From Magicicada septendecula (taxonomy: Eukaryota > Arthropoda > Insecta > Hemiptera > Cicadidae), in assembly GCA_034769895.1 (NCBI GenBank), contig CM068368.1, positions 686,975,877 to 687,039,876 of the forward strand: DNA of 64,000 nucleotides, read 5' to 3'. The notes under the pieces were generated by a model that saw only the letters and a list, made by a program, of their open reading frames with translations, was not told where the DNA came from and made no database searches. Shown one piece after another: positions 10,821-22,623 of this stretch (the first letter of the stretch is position 1; each line of letters starts with the position of its first letter). The position numbers were made by a program, and so were the translations under genes.

Positions 10821-13800
10821 TATAACGAAGCGAGACGTCCGTCTTATTGAAGCCCCGCGATGGAAGCCAATCTGTAACGAAGCGATGTAGTCGTCTCTGT
10901 AAAAATGTATATGTTGGGTGTGTTCGCCTCACACTGGTGTCGTTACTTCTATGTTTTGCGCTAGCGATTTCCGTAGCGATCCTTCAATTACCAGTACAAC
11001 GCGAGTGGAAACCTTACCTGTTGTTTCATAGGTGTTTAATAATCCCGGGTGGCACCAAATTGTTTACTCAAAACAATTCAATTAATAAATATTGTGGTTT
11101 AGCGATCTTAGTTGTGACGGCCTGGAGCATTCAAATTTATTCCCGCCTTCGTTCGACCTACTTAATCAAGCAGGTAGTTCGTAGAGTTGGCGGCGTGAGC
11201 GCTTGCCGTCATTCTCGCTGGTCTCTGCTATACAATACACAATTTATACAATATACATCCCTATGAAATAAAAACAATGGTTACACTCAGTACTAGTTTC
11301 TTTAATTATTGATTGGTAATGATTCAGTTTGACAATAAAATTATTCTTGGTTATTCAACAATTTTGCACCGACAATTAATATGAGTCTAATATCTCTAGG
11401 GTTTTGGCGAAGATCGATTTTGAACGAGCGATTTAGTCAAGTATGGCGACTGTGTTGTCTGTTTACAGTTATTATCGTTCAAAATCTGGGTTCTTGTGAT
11501 TACAAGAAAAATATTAATAATGATTACAATAAAAAGTACACTACCTTACATTATTTGTACTTAAATAATATAATGTGTAGCTACAATTTGTTCCTGCAGT
11601 GTAGTAAAGTGTGTTTCAAAAGTTCGCAATTTAACACTAGGTTATTTTCATAGTTAATAAATTTTCAGTGTTTTATTGTTTTACTTAATCTTTGAAAGAA
11701 ATTATATTCAGTTTATAGTGAGAGTTCAGATAACTGTGAGAAATATTTAAAGTGAGTTTATTTCTGGAATTTGCGTAATTTAATGATACTTATCATATCA
11801 GTAGACCTGAGATAAACCGTTGTTCAGGTGAAATGGAATAGTCATCAATTTTGAATGATTTGGGGCTTCTGGCATCCTTTTCATGTTAGTTGTGGTAATT
11901 TCTTCATTTAATTTTTATTTATATTGGTCCTTGGCGTTAGTTAAATGTTATTGTTCCTCGTCTGCTGCTAACTGGTTCTTCTTTTTGAATTTTGATTACT
12001 TTTTATACATTTTAAATTAAAATTTAGGTCATTCAAGATCCGGCGTCTAATCTGGATGGGCGTCACTTATTGAGTACTATGATTTAACGGAAAAATAGTA
12101 ACCAACGGTCTGTTGTCATGGTTACGAACAAATTCTGATTGGTTGATCATGACTTTATAACCATTGTTATCAATTTTGAATTTTTATTCAAAATTACTGT
12201 ATATCTTCTGATTGCTTTTATTCTTCTGTCTTCCTTCCTAAGTATTAAATACTGTATTATCACTACTGTTTGTATTTCCTTTCAAAGATTATTTTGATAT
12301 CCCCTAAGGTTGGGTTCTTTAAAGTACAGTATTAATGTTTGTACAATTATGTCAATATTTGTTAATTACATTTCTCTTTTAATTTAAGTCCTTATTCTAA
12401 CATTTTTCTTTTAATATGATTTACAAATTATCCTTGGCTGGTTACTCGCCTTGGCTTTGTTAATTTCCTTGGTGATTTTCTATGATTTGTAGTTATTTGT
12501 TTTTTGACAGTTAGGCATTTCATAGGCCTAAGTAGCCATTGGTTATATTTACTTATTTTATACAAATTATATCTCATTTTACTCTAATGTGCTTTGTTTT
12601 GTTATTATAATTGATTGGTTTATTTGTTGATGTGTTTTGGATCTGTTTTCATACTACTTGTATGTTTCTATTATTTTCTACATTATGCCTTGTTAATTAT
12701 TTCCTAACTGATTTTCCAGTGTAATTAGATCTGTATTGATTCATCTTCTTATTTATCTATTTTCCCCTTGTTAACAATATGGCTACTACTCACTATTCTT
12801 TATTACATAAAACATAACATCTAGGCCTATGGTCTGTACTATTTCTTCAGCCATATCCTATTCATAAATTTAATTAAACAATTTTTTATCAGTTATTAGG
12901 TAATGTTTGTTTACAATTAATTTCATTCTTTATTATTTTTTGGGTGATAAACATCATCACACCTTTTAAACTTACTTAATTGATTATCCCTGATAACCTT
13001 GGGTGTTTATTGATTACATTTTTAATTTCTTATTTCTTAAATAATCTCTATCTTCAATCCATGGTAACGCTAACTGTTTACCTTTCTTGGGATTCTCCCT
13101 TTTAAATACTATTGTATAAAATTACACTTAATTTTAATAATAATAAGATTCTTTTTTAAATAATAATGTCACCATCAATCTTCAGTGTTCATTACAGATT
13201 ATTATGTGTTTACATCTAATACTATCATTAACAACATTCTTAATTACTAATATGGTTCACCATTAATCATTTAGTGTTTATTATAGATTATTAAGTGTTT
13301 ATTCCTATTAATAGGGTTTCTAATTATTTTGGGGTTTTACACTTTCACTTTTGCACTCCTTAAATGTTTATTTTAAGTGTTTATTAGTGGGTAATCCCTA
13401 TAATTACTTTTTCTTTGTCACTTAGTTAATTTTATTTTCTCACCATCTCACTATCTCTCTCTTTACAAATATTATTTATACTATTAATAAGTTATGACTT
13501 TATCGAGTTCTTTATTACACCTAACTCTAATTCTTGGGTTAGTGTACTTTTATTTTTCACATTAATTTATTGGGTTTTATCAAGTATCATTTACATTTTA
13601 TCTTTTGATCGATAATAATACTTATTTTTTACATTGGTTAGTTATTGGTTTCTTTTCCAATATTACATTTGAGTGTACCATTTCTCCTTTTCATATTCTA
13701 TATTATTGGTCTGTGTTTTCTCATTCGGTTTCACTTATTTCCTTTATACTTGGTTTGTTTCATGTTCATTTTCCTTCTTCTTCACTTTCATCTTATTTTG

Positions 13801-14074
13801 TTTCATTTTATTTTAGTTTTCCCCTTCTCATTTGGTTGTATGGAGTCATTCACTTCCTTCAATAGGTTTCATTCTTTATTTGGTTTCGTTTTTCCTTCTC
13901 CTTTTGTTTCTTTTCATTTGGTCAATCACTTGGGTTAGGTCATGTCGTCGTTTGTAGTGTCATTGTCATTTTATTTTCATTATTTTGAACATTTTATTAT
14001 ACGAATTATTTTTTTATATTGTTGATTCATCTTTTTTATCCCTGGTATTGGGGTGGCTTATCTGTGTTGTAACA
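10821..14074 (-). repeat. LTR1 (sense 3' LTR), 3254 bp
   Basis: First LTR copy on plus coordinates. Its outer terminus reads TATAACGAAG where LTR2 and LTR3 have TGTAACGAAG. It carries one copy of the 133-bp segment that is duplicated in the other two. Its left half has private differences and its right half matches LTR2 almost perfectly. A plus-strand 139-codon ORF inside it is antisense to the element and has no known domain. Confidence 0.85.
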
Positions 14075-14078
14075 TAAT

Positions 14079-14090
14079 GCCTCTCCTTCA
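14079..14090 (-). promoter_or_regulatory. polypurine tract of internal 1
   Basis: The minus strand reads GAAGGAGAGGC immediately before ATTA and the LTR start TGTTACAAC. This is the expected plus-strand priming site. An identical tract lies at 20047-20058 beside LTR2. Confidence 0.65.
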
Positions 14091-15250
14091 AAATTGATCA
14101 TTTTGGTAAAACACTAGCATAGTTTTTTATGAAATTATCAGTTATATATAATTTTTTCCTTTTCTTTCTTGTTTATTTCTTCCTTCTTATTTCTATTCTT
14201 ACTTGTTCCATTCCTTTTTATTTAGATCTGCTTTTACTTATTTCCATTAGTGCGTTCTCCCTTTTATATAATTTTTTCCCTAACTTTTAGTAGCTGGTTT
14301 CTTCCATTACTACTCATTTTTCTGAGACCAGAGGAACATCATCTCTGCTCAGTTATTTTGATTGCTGGACCTATTCTCAGTCAATCTTAAATACCTTTTT
14401 TGTCATCTTGTGACTTTCATTAATAATAATATTTTTTGGGATTGTCCACTTAGTGGTTTTTTCGAATCATTTTAGGCTTTTACTCATTCTTCCTTCCGCT
14501 GTACCTTTGCTATATACTGTTATTTACTCAAATAGTTGATTGTTTTTTATTTATTTTGTTGTTAATTTCATTATTTCTAACTTTTTATTAGTTTGTTTTT
14601 CTTTTCTTCTTGTGATCATTTTAATTATCTTAAGACATCTTTTTTCTTTTTCTTGGTTGATTACCATTATTTTGCTTTAGCCATTTGTTGTATATATGCT
14701 TGATATTTTTTTTTTTTAAATACTCTGAATTCATTATAATTTTAGGTATTTGTCTTAGCAGTTCTTGCTTGATTTCATTTTTGTTTATTTTGTTTTGTTT
14801 TAAATATTATTCTGAATAATTTTTGTAAATTTGTCGTTCTTACTTTATAGGAATCTTTTGTAACTTATTCCTTACACATTTATACATATATTTTTTTTTC
14901 TTTTACTTTATATGTTATTTATACATTTTTTGTAAGGTGATCTTACTTTGTAGGAATTTTTGTAACTTATTCCTTCATTTTATATTTTATATTATACCTC
15001 ATATGTCATCGAAATATTGTTGTAAGCTGATCTTACTTCTTTTGAATTTGGTAATTCTTTATTTGTTTATTATGGTTTGATAGCTCTTCTCATTCAATTT
15101 GTCTTGGTCGTTTAGTCATTTCTTGTCAATTATTAAATATCATTTATGTTTCTTGTTTTGGCTATTCTTAATGCTCCTTCCTTTCCATTGGTTTGCTTGG
15201 CTATTACCCGGAAAATCAGTCCCATTTCTCGGCGTGTATCTTCACTTAGT

Positions 15251-15736
15251 TTACCCATGGTCCATCATTTCCTCTGCACTTGTGGTTCGGATAACCTTGG
15301 TGTGTAGAACTATTTCCGTCCTGGTGAGATAGGTATCTTCTATCTTGTACAACAATTCTTCTAATATCATATGTTCATTTGTCTCCATGTCTACGTCATT
15401 CACTATATTATGTTGCTTATTAATCAAAGAAGTTAATTGTACCTCTCTCATTAATGTTATCACTGATTTTTTATTTTGCATTTGTATTTCTTGTGTATTC
15501 AAGTGTTTTAGAGACCTTCTTAATTTGTTATACACGGTTTTGTTGTGATGCCTTTCTAATTTTGGCATTTTCCCTTTACATATTGATTTGCTGAAGTTTT
15601 CATTCGCTGGTTCGTTGTGAATTCCCTCTATAATTTCTTTTAAGGTCCTCCTACAATCTTTATATTTCATTAATTTGCTTTGGTCGGTAATTGGTAAATT
15701 AAACACATCAATTAGTCCATGCTTCATCATCTCCAC
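15251..15736 (-). CDS. 161-aa orphan ORF of the LTR array (copy 1)
   Basis: The open frame extends upstream of the first Met and overlaps the end of the Gag-like ORF in another frame (it is open from about 15775), so it may be reached by frameshifting. The protein is charged and helical with no transmembrane segment or zinc finger. A Lys/Arg-rich middle is followed by 'HNIVNDVDMETNEHM' and a Leu/Ile heptad-like stretch. No protease, RT or integrase motif is present. The C-terminal helix loosely recalls insect retroviral-type Env remnants, but I would not rely on that. An identical copy is at 21219-21704. Its retention without pol in both internals is notable, but near-identity of the copies means this is not evidence of selection. 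Confidence 0.4.
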   Translation of the reverse strand: MEMMKHGLIDVFNLPITDQSKLMKYKDCRRTLKEIIEGIHNEPANENFSKSICKGKMPKLERHHNKTVYNKLRRSLKHLNTQEIQMQNKKSVITLMREVQLTSLINKQHNIVNDVDMETNEHMILEELLYKIEDTYLTRTEIVLHTKVIRTTSAEEMMDHG

Positions 15737-15764
15737 TTCTTCTCTTGTTTTTAGTAGTTTCTTT

Positions 15765-16598
15765 TTATATTTTTCCTATTTCCTTTGTTTTCTTAATCTT
15801 TTTCATTATTCGATTCTTCCTTACTCCTCTACAGTTGGTTTCTATGTGCTTAATTTTCTTTTTGTTTTTGTTATCTTTATTCCCAGGTAACAATACACTT
15901 GATTCTTCTGCATTCTTTATTTCTTCATTGATACTGTCAGAAGTGTTGTCTAGTGTTTCATTCAATGGTGTGAAACCACTATCTATTGTTTCATGAAGTT
16001 GATCTGCTTTGTAATTTGTTTCTTCCCATTTCTTATTCATCCCCGTTTTTGTCTGCTTGACTTCTTCACGATGTCCTATTAGTATGTATCTTAATTCTCC
16101 CTTCAGTTCTTCATGACTTTTTTGGATGTCCTCCGTCAATCGCTGTTGTAGAGCTTCTTGGTTCTTCCTTAGGGTATTTCTGTGTTCCTCCATTTTCTCA
16201 TTGATTTGTTGTTTTAGTGTCTCATTGTTGCCTTCAATTTTATTGTTCAGCGTTTCAGTATCTTCCCTTAAAATCTCAATTTGTCTTTTTGAATTTTCAT
16301 TAATTGTTTCCTCCATTTTCTTCAATTCTTCACTGTTTTCATTTGTTTTCTTTGAAGTTTCGTTCATACTATTCATTAATTCCATTAATTTTAGTATGTT
16401 AGGGTCTCCTCTAACTTCTCCCTTGTCACCCGCCTGTTGTTCCATTTCTTTGTCTGGGGTTGGGTTTTCCGGTTGGTCCCCTTGGGTATCCTCTTCGATC
16501 GTTTCATCGATTATTTGTTCCATCATTTCCATTTCTTCTCCCTTGTTATCTTCAGTTCCCTGCTTAGCTTTATATCTTGTAACCATAGAATGTTGCAT
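15765..16598 (-). CDS. Gag-like coiled-coil protein, truncated (copy 1)
   Basis: A 277-aa ORF starting 57 bp inside the sense 5' LTR boundary. After a short basic start (MQHSMVTRYKAKQG) it has an acidic segment with many Glu and Asp, then roughly residues 75-190 of heptad-patterned coiled coil rich in Glu, Lys, Asn and Gln, with repeats of the type 'NEETLKQQINEKMEE'. No capsid-like retrotransposon Gag domain and no CCHC zinc knuckle follow. Instead the ORF passes 'LLPGNKDNKNKKK' and ends in a basic tail. The layout matches the N-terminal part of the 478-aa Gag at 55047, so I infer the same lineage with an internal deletion that removed capsid and pol. An identical copy is at 21733-22566. It probably acts, if at all, in particle assembly or RNA binding. 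Confidence 0.6.
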   Translation of the reverse strand: MQHSMVTRYKAKQGTEDNKGEEMEMMEQIIDETIEEDTQGDQPENPTPDKEMEQQAGDKGEVRGDPNILKLMELMNSMNETSKKTNENSEELKKMEETINENSKRQIEILREDTETLNNKIEGNNETLKQQINEKMEEHRNTLRKNQEALQQRLTEDIQKSHEELKGELRYILIGHREEVKQTKTGMNKKWEETNYKADQLHETIDSGFTPLNETLDNTSDSINEEIKNAEESSVLLPGNKDNKNKKKIKHIETNCRGVRKNRIMKKIKKTKEIGKI

Positions 16599-16640
16599 AT
16601 TTTCCCGTAATCGCCGCTAGTCTTCTTTTCTAGCCTCACC

Positions 16641-16652
16641 AGTTGGTCGCCA
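16641..16652 (-). promoter_or_regulatory. primer-binding site, internal 1
   Basis: The minus strand reads TGGCGACCAACT, two or three bases after the LTR end CGTTACA, followed by GGTGAGGCT. The position and the TGG start fit a tRNA primer-binding site. The element at 52-62 kb has TGGCAGCCCAACT plus AGTGAGGCT at the same place, so the two lineages share leader sequence. Confidence 0.75.
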
Positions 16653-16655
16653 ATC

Positions 16656-19600
16656 TGTAACGAAGTATGACGTCCGCCTTATTTAAGCCCCGCGATGGAA
16701 GCCAATCTGTAACGAAGCGATGTAGTCGTCTCTGTAAAAATGTATATGTTGTGTGTGTTCGCCTCACACTGGTGTCGTTACTTCTATGTTTTGCGCTAGC
16801 GATTTCCGTAGCGATCCTTCAATTACCAGTACAACGCGAGTGGAAACCTTACCTGTTGTTTCATAGGTGTTTAATAATCCCGGGTGGCGCCAAATTGTTT
16901 ACTCAAAACAATTCAATTAATAAATATTGTGGTTTAGCGATCTTAGTTGTGACGGCCTGGAGCATTCAAATTTATTCCCGCCTTCGTTCGACCTACTTAA
17001 TCAAGCAGGTAGTTCGTAGAGTTGGCGGCGTGAGCGCTTGCCGTCATTCTCGCTGGTCTCTGCTATACAATACACAATTTATACAATATACTTCCCTATG
17101 AAATAAAAACAATGGTTACACTCAGTACTAGTTTCTTTAATTATTGATTGGTAATGATTCAGTTTCACTATAAAATTATTCTTGGTTATTCAACAATTTT
17201 GCACCGACAATTAATATGAGTCTAATATCTCTAGGGTTTTGGCGAAGACCGATTTTGAACGAGTGATTTAGTCAAGTATGGCGACTGTGTTGTCTGTTTA
17301 CAGTTATTATCGTTCAAAATCTGGGTTCTTGTTGCACCGACAATTAATATGAGTCTAATATCTCTAGGGTTTTGGCGAAGATCGATTTTGAACGAGCGAT
17401 TTAGTTAAGTATGGCGACTGTGTTGTCTGTTTACAGTTATTATCGTTCAAAATCTGGGTTCTTGTGATTACAAGAAAAATATTAATAATGATTACAATAA
17501 AAAGTACACTACCTTACATTATTTGTACTTAAATAATATAATGTGTAGCTACAATTTGTTCCTGCAGTGTAGTAAAGTGTGTTTCAAAATTTCGCAATTT
17601 AACACTAGGTTATTTTCATAGTTAATAAATTTTCAGTGTTTTATTGTTTTACTTAATATTTGAAAGAAATTATATTCAGTTTATAGTGAGAGTTCAGATA
17701 ACTGTGAGAAATATTTAAAGTGAGTTTATTTCTAGAATTTGCGTAATTTAATGATACTTATCATATCAGTAGACTTGAGATAAACCGTTGTTTAGGTGAA
17801 ATGGTTTAGTCATCAATTTTGAATGATTTGGGGCTTCTGGCATCCTTTTCATGTTAGTTGTGGTAATTTCTTCATTTAATTTTTATTTATATTGGTCCTT
17901 GGCGTTAGTTAAATGTTATTGTTCCTCGTCTGCTGCTTACGGGTTTTTCTTTTTGAATTTTGATTAATTTTTATACATTTTAAATTAAAATTTAGGTCAT
18001 TCAAGATCCGGCGTCTAATCTGGATGGGCGTCACTTATTGAGTACTTTGATTTAACGGAAAAATAGTAACCAACGGTCTGTTGTCATGGTTACGAACAAA
18101 TTCTGATTGGTTGATCATGACTTTATAACCATTGTTATCAATTTTGAATTTTTATTCAAAATTACTGTATATCTTCTGATTGCTTTTATTCTTCTGTCTT
18201 CCTTCCTAAGTATTAAATACTGTATTATCACTACTGTTTGTATTTCCTTTCAAAGATTATTTTGATATCCCATAAGGTTGGGTTCTTTAAAGTACAGTAT
18301 TAATGTTTGTACAATTATGTCAATATTTGTTAATTACATTTCTCTTTTAATTTAAGTCCTTATTCTAACATTTTTCTTTTAATATGATTTACAAATTATC
18401 CTTGGCTGGTTACTCGCCTTGGCTTTGTTAATTTCCTTGGTGATTTTCTATGATTTGTAGTTATTTGTTTTTTGACAGTTAGGCATTTCATAGGCCTAAG
18501 TAGCCATTGGTTATATTTACTTATTTTATACAAATTATATCTCATTTTACTCTAATGTGTTTTGTTTTGTTATTATAATTGATTGGTTTATTTGTTGATG
18601 TGTTTTGGATCTGTTTTCATACTACTTGTATGTTTCTATTATTTTCTACATTATGCCTTGTTAATTATTTCCTAACTGATTTTCCAGTGTAATTAGATCT
18701 GTATTGATTCATCTTCTTATTTATCTATTTTCCCCTTGTTAACAATATGGCTACTACTCACTATTCTTTATTACATAAAACATAACATCTAGGCCTATGG
18801 TCTGTACTATTTCTTCAGCCATATCCTATTCATAAATTTAATTAAACAATTTTTTATCAGTTATTAGGTAATGTTTGTTTACAATTAATTTCATTCTTTA
18901 TTATTTTTTGGGTGATAAACATCATCACACCTTTTAAACTTACTTAATTGATTATCCCTGATAACCTTGGGTGTTTATTGATTACATTTTTAATTTCTTA
19001 TTTCTTAAATAATCTCTATCTTCAATCCATGGTAACGCTAACTGTTTACCTTTCTTGGGATTCTCCCTTTTAAATACTATTGTATAAAATTACACTTAAT
19101 TTTAATAATAATAAGATTCTTTTTTAAATAATAATGTCACCATCAATCTTCAGTGTTCATTACAGATTATTATGTGTTTACATCTAATACTATCATTAAC
19201 AACATTCTTAATTACTAATATGGTTCACCATTAATCATTTAGTGTTTATTATAGATTATTAAGTGTTTATTCCTATTAATAGGGTTTCTAATTATTTTGG
19301 GGTTTTACACTTTCACTTTTGCACTCCTTAAATGTTTATTTTAAGTGTTTATTAGTGGGTAATCCCTATAATTACTTTTTCTTTGTCACTTAGTTAATTT
19401 TATTTTCTCACCATCTCACTATCTCTCTCTTTACAAATATTATTTATACTATTAATAAGTTATGACTTTATCGAGTTCTTTATTACACCTAACTCTAATT
19501 CTTGGGTTAGTGTACTTTTATTTTTCACATTAATTTATTGGGTTTTATCAAGTATCATTTACATTTTATCTTTTGATCGATAATAATACTTATTTTTTAC

Positions 19601-20042
19601 ATTGGTTAGTTATTGGTTTCTTTTCCAATATTACATTTGAGTGTACCATTTCTCCTTTTCATATTCTATATTACTGGTCTGTGTTTTCTCATTCGGTTTC
19701 ACTTATTTCCTTTATACTTGGTTTGTTTCATGTTCATTTTCCTTCTTCTTCACTTTCATCTTATTTTGTTTCATTTTATTTTAGTTTTCCCCTTCTCATT
19801 TGGTTGTATGGAGTCATTCACTTCCTTCAATAGGTTTCATTCTTTATTTGGTTTCGTTTTTCCTTCTCCTTTTGTTTCTTTTCATTTGGTCAATCACTTG
19901 GGTTAGGTCATGTCGTCGTTTGTAGTGTCATTGTCATTTTATTTTCATTATTTTGAACATTTTATTATACGAATTATTTTTTTATATTGTTGATTCATCT
20001 TTTTTATCCCTGGTATTGGGGTGGCTTATCTGTGTTGTAACA
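16656..20042 (-). repeat. LTR2 (middle LTR), 3387 bp
   Basis: Contains the 133-bp tandem duplication (17201-17333 and 17334-17466). The left half shares diagnostic bases with LTR3 and the right half with LTR1, a chimaera expected at an unequal crossover product. Confidence 0.9.
17201..17466. repeat. 133-bp tandem duplication inside LTR2
   Basis: Two copies beginning GCACCGACAATTAATATGAG. The first copy differs by a few bases (GAAGACC against GAAGATC, GAGTGAT against GAGCGAT). LTR3 has the same duplication at 23169-23434 and LTR1 has a single copy. Confidence 0.95.
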
Positions 20043-21218
20043 TAATGCCTCTCCTTCAAAATTGATCATTTTGGTAAAACACTAGCATAGTTTTTTATGA
20101 AATTATCAGTTATATATAATTTTTTCCTTTTCTTTCTTGTTTATTTCTTCCTTCTTATTTCTATTCTTACTTGTTCCATTCCTTTTTATTTAGATCTGCT
20201 TTTACTTATTTCCATTAGTGCGTTCTCCCTTTTATATAATTTTTTCCCTAACTTTTAGTAGCTGGTTTCTTCCATTACTACTCATTTTTCTGAGACCAGA
20301 GGAACATCATCTCTGCTCAGTTATTTTGATTGCTGGACCTATTCTCAGTCAATCTTAAATACCTTTTTTGTCATCTTGTGACTTTCATTAATAATAATAT
20401 TTTTTGGGATTGTCCACTTAGTGGTTTTTTCGAATCATTTTAGGCTTTTACTCATTCTTCCTTCCGCTGTACCTTTGCTATATACTGTTATTTACTCAAA
20501 TAGTTGATTGTTTTTTATTTATTTTGTTGTTAATTTCATTATTTCTAACTTTTTATTAGTTTGTTTTTCTTTTCTTCTTGTGATCATTTTAATTATCTTA
20601 AGACATCTTTTTTCTTTTTCTTGGTTGATTACCATTATTTTGCTTTAGCCATTTGTTGTATATATGCTTGATATTTTTTTTTTTTAAATACTCTGAATTC
20701 ATTATAATTTTAGGTATTTGTCTTAGCAGTTCTTGCTTGATTTCATTTTTGTTTATTTTGTTTTGTTTTAAATATTATTCTGAATAATTTTTGTAAATTT
20801 GTCGTTCTTACTTTATAGGAATCTTTTGTAACTTATTCCTTACACATTTATACATATATTTTTTTTTCTTTTACTTTATATGTTATTTATACATTTTTTG
20901 TAAGGTGATCTTACTTTGTAGGAATTTTTGTAACTTATTCCTTCATTTTATATTTTATATTATACCTCATATGTCATCGAAATATTGTTGTAAGCTGATC
21001 TTACTTCTTTTGAATTTGGTAATTCTTTATTTGTTTATTATGGTTTGATAGCTCTTCTCATTCAATTTGTCTTGGTCGTTTAGTCATTTCTTGTCAATTA
21101 TTAAATATCATTTATGTTTCTTGTTTTGGTTATTCTTAATGCTCCTTCCTTTCCATTGGTTTGCTTGGCTATTACCCGGAAAATCAGTCCCATTTCTCGG
21201 CGTGTATCTTCACTTAGT

Positions 21219-21704
21219 TTACCCATGGTCCATCATTTCCTCTGCACTTGTGGTTCGGATAACCTTGGTGTGTAGAACTATTTCCGTCCTGGTGAGATAG
21301 GTATCTTCTATCTTGTACAACAATTCTTCTAATATCATATGTTCATTTGTCTCCATGTCTACGTCATTCACTATATTATGTTGCTTATTAATCAAAGAAG
21401 TTAATTGTACCTCTCTCATTAATGTTATCACTGATTTTTTATTTTGCATTTGTATTTCTTGTGTATTCAAGTGTTTTAGAGACCTTCTTAATTTGTTATA
21501 CACGGTTTTGTTGTGATGCCTTTCTAATTTTGGCATTTTCCCTTTACATATTGATTTGCTGAAGTTTTCATTCGCTGGTTCGTTGTGAATTCCCTCTATA
21601 ATTTCTTTTAAGGTCCTCCTACAATCTTTATATTTCATTAATTTGCTTTGGTCGGTAATTGGTAAATTAAACACATCAATTAGTCCATGCTTCATCATCT
21701 CCAC
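21219..21704 (-). CDS. 161-aa orphan ORF of the LTR array (copy 2)
   Basis: Identical in sequence to the protein at 15251-15736, with the same overlap with the Gag-like frame. Function unknown. Confidence 0.4.
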   Translation of the reverse strand: MEMMKHGLIDVFNLPITDQSKLMKYKDCRRTLKEIIEGIHNEPANENFSKSICKGKMPKLERHHNKTVYNKLRRSLKHLNTQEIQMQNKKSVITLMREVQLTSLINKQHNIVNDVDMETNEHMILEELLYKIEDTYLTRTEIVLHTKVIRTTSAEEMMDHG

Positions 21705-21732
21705 TTCTTCTCTTGTTTTTAGTAGTTTCTTT

Positions 21733-22566
21733 TTATATTTTTCCTATTTCCTTTGTTTTCTTAATCTTTTTCATTATTCGATTCTTCCTTACTCCTCTAC
21801 AGTTGGTTTCTATGTGCTTAATTTTCTTTTTGTTTTTGTTATCTTTATTCCCAGGTAACAATACACTTGATTCTTCTGCATTCTTTATTTCTTCATTGAT
21901 ACTGTCAGAAGTGTTGTCTAGTGTTTCATTCAATGGTGTGAAACCACTATCTATTGTTTCATGAAGTTGATCTGCTTTGTAATTTGTTTCTTCCCATTTC
22001 TTATTCATCCCCGTTTTTGTCTGCTTGACTTCTTCACGATGTCCTATTAGTATGTATCTTAATTCTCCCTTCAGTTCTTCATGACTTTTTTGGATGTCCT
22101 CCGTCAATCGCTGTTGTAGAGCTTCTTGGTTCTTCCTTAGGGTATTTCTGTGTTCCTCCATTTTCTCATTGATTTGTTGTTTTAGTGTCTCATTGTTGCC
22201 TTCAATTTTATTGTTCAGCGTTTCAGTATCTTCCCTTAAAATCTCAATTTGTCTTTTTGAATTTTCATTAATTGTTTCCTCCATTTTCTTCAATTCTTCA
22301 CTGTTTTCATTTGTTTTCTTTGAAGTTTCGTTCATACTATTCATTAATTCCATTAATTTTAGTATGTTAGGGTCTCCTCTAACTTCTCCCTTGTCACCCG
22401 CCTGTTGTTCCATTTCTTTGTCTGGGGTTGGGTTTTCCGGTTGGTCCCCTTGGGTATCCTCTTCGATCGTTTCATCGATTATTTGTTCCATCATTTCCAT
22501 TTCTTCTCCCTTGTTATCTTCAGTTCCCTGCTTAGCTTTATATCTTGTAACCATAGAATGTTGCAT
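21733..22566 (-). CDS. Gag-like coiled-coil protein, truncated (copy 2)
   Basis: Identical to the 277-aa protein at 15765-16598: basic start, acidic segment, long coiled coil, no capsid domain and no zinc knuckle. Transcription would be expected from LTR3, the sense 5' LTR of this unit. Confidence 0.6.
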   Translation of the reverse strand: MQHSMVTRYKAKQGTEDNKGEEMEMMEQIIDETIEEDTQGDQPENPTPDKEMEQQAGDKGEVRGDPNILKLMELMNSMNETSKKTNENSEELKKMEETINENSKRQIEILREDTETLNNKIEGNNETLKQQINEKMEEHRNTLRKNQEALQQRLTEDIQKSHEELKGELRYILIGHREEVKQTKTGMNKKWEETNYKADQLHETIDSGFTPLNETLDNTSDSINEEIKNAEESSVLLPGNKDNKNKKKIKHIETNCRGVRKNRIMKKIKKTKEIGKI

Positions 22567-22608
22567 ATTTTCCCGTAATCGCCGCTAGTCTTCTTTTCTA
22601 GCCTCACC

Positions 22609-22620
22609 AGTTGGTCGCCA
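22609..22620 (-). promoter_or_regulatory. primer-binding site, internal 2
   Basis: TGGCGACCAACT on the minus strand directly after LTR3, identical to the site at 16641-16652. Confidence 0.75.
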
Positions 22621-22623
22621 ATC

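Larger units (their letters stand above)
14075..16655 (-). mobile_element. internal region 1 (2581 bp)
   Basis: In sense order: primer-binding site, 277-aa Gag-like ORF, 161-aa ORF, then about 1.2 kb of very A/purine-rich sequence without an ORF, and the polypurine tract beside LTR1. Protease, RT, RNase H and integrase are all absent. Confidence 0.85.
20043..22623 (-). mobile_element. internal region 2 (2581 bp)
   Basis: Same length and content as internal 1. I saw one substitution (GGCTATTC against GGTTATTC near 21129). It carries the second copies of both ORFs and of the priming sites. Confidence 0.88.

Noticed and set aside
10847-11266. 139-144-codon plus-strand ORF repeated at 16667-17101 and 22635-23069
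   Set aside because: It lies antisense within the LTR terminus and recurs only because the three LTR copies are nearly identical. It has no domain, and its start shifts between copies.
13605-13938. Phe/Leu-rich membrane-like ORFs in the LTRs (also 19573, 25541)
   Set aside because: T-rich LTR sequence translates into hydrophobic residues in any frame. Frames overlap each other and differ between copies.
16126-16620. 164-codon Ser/Ile/Phe-rich plus-strand ORF (also 22094-22588)
   Set aside because: Antisense shadow of the Gag-like coiled-coil frame. Ser/Phe richness is what GAA/AAA codons give on the opposite strand.
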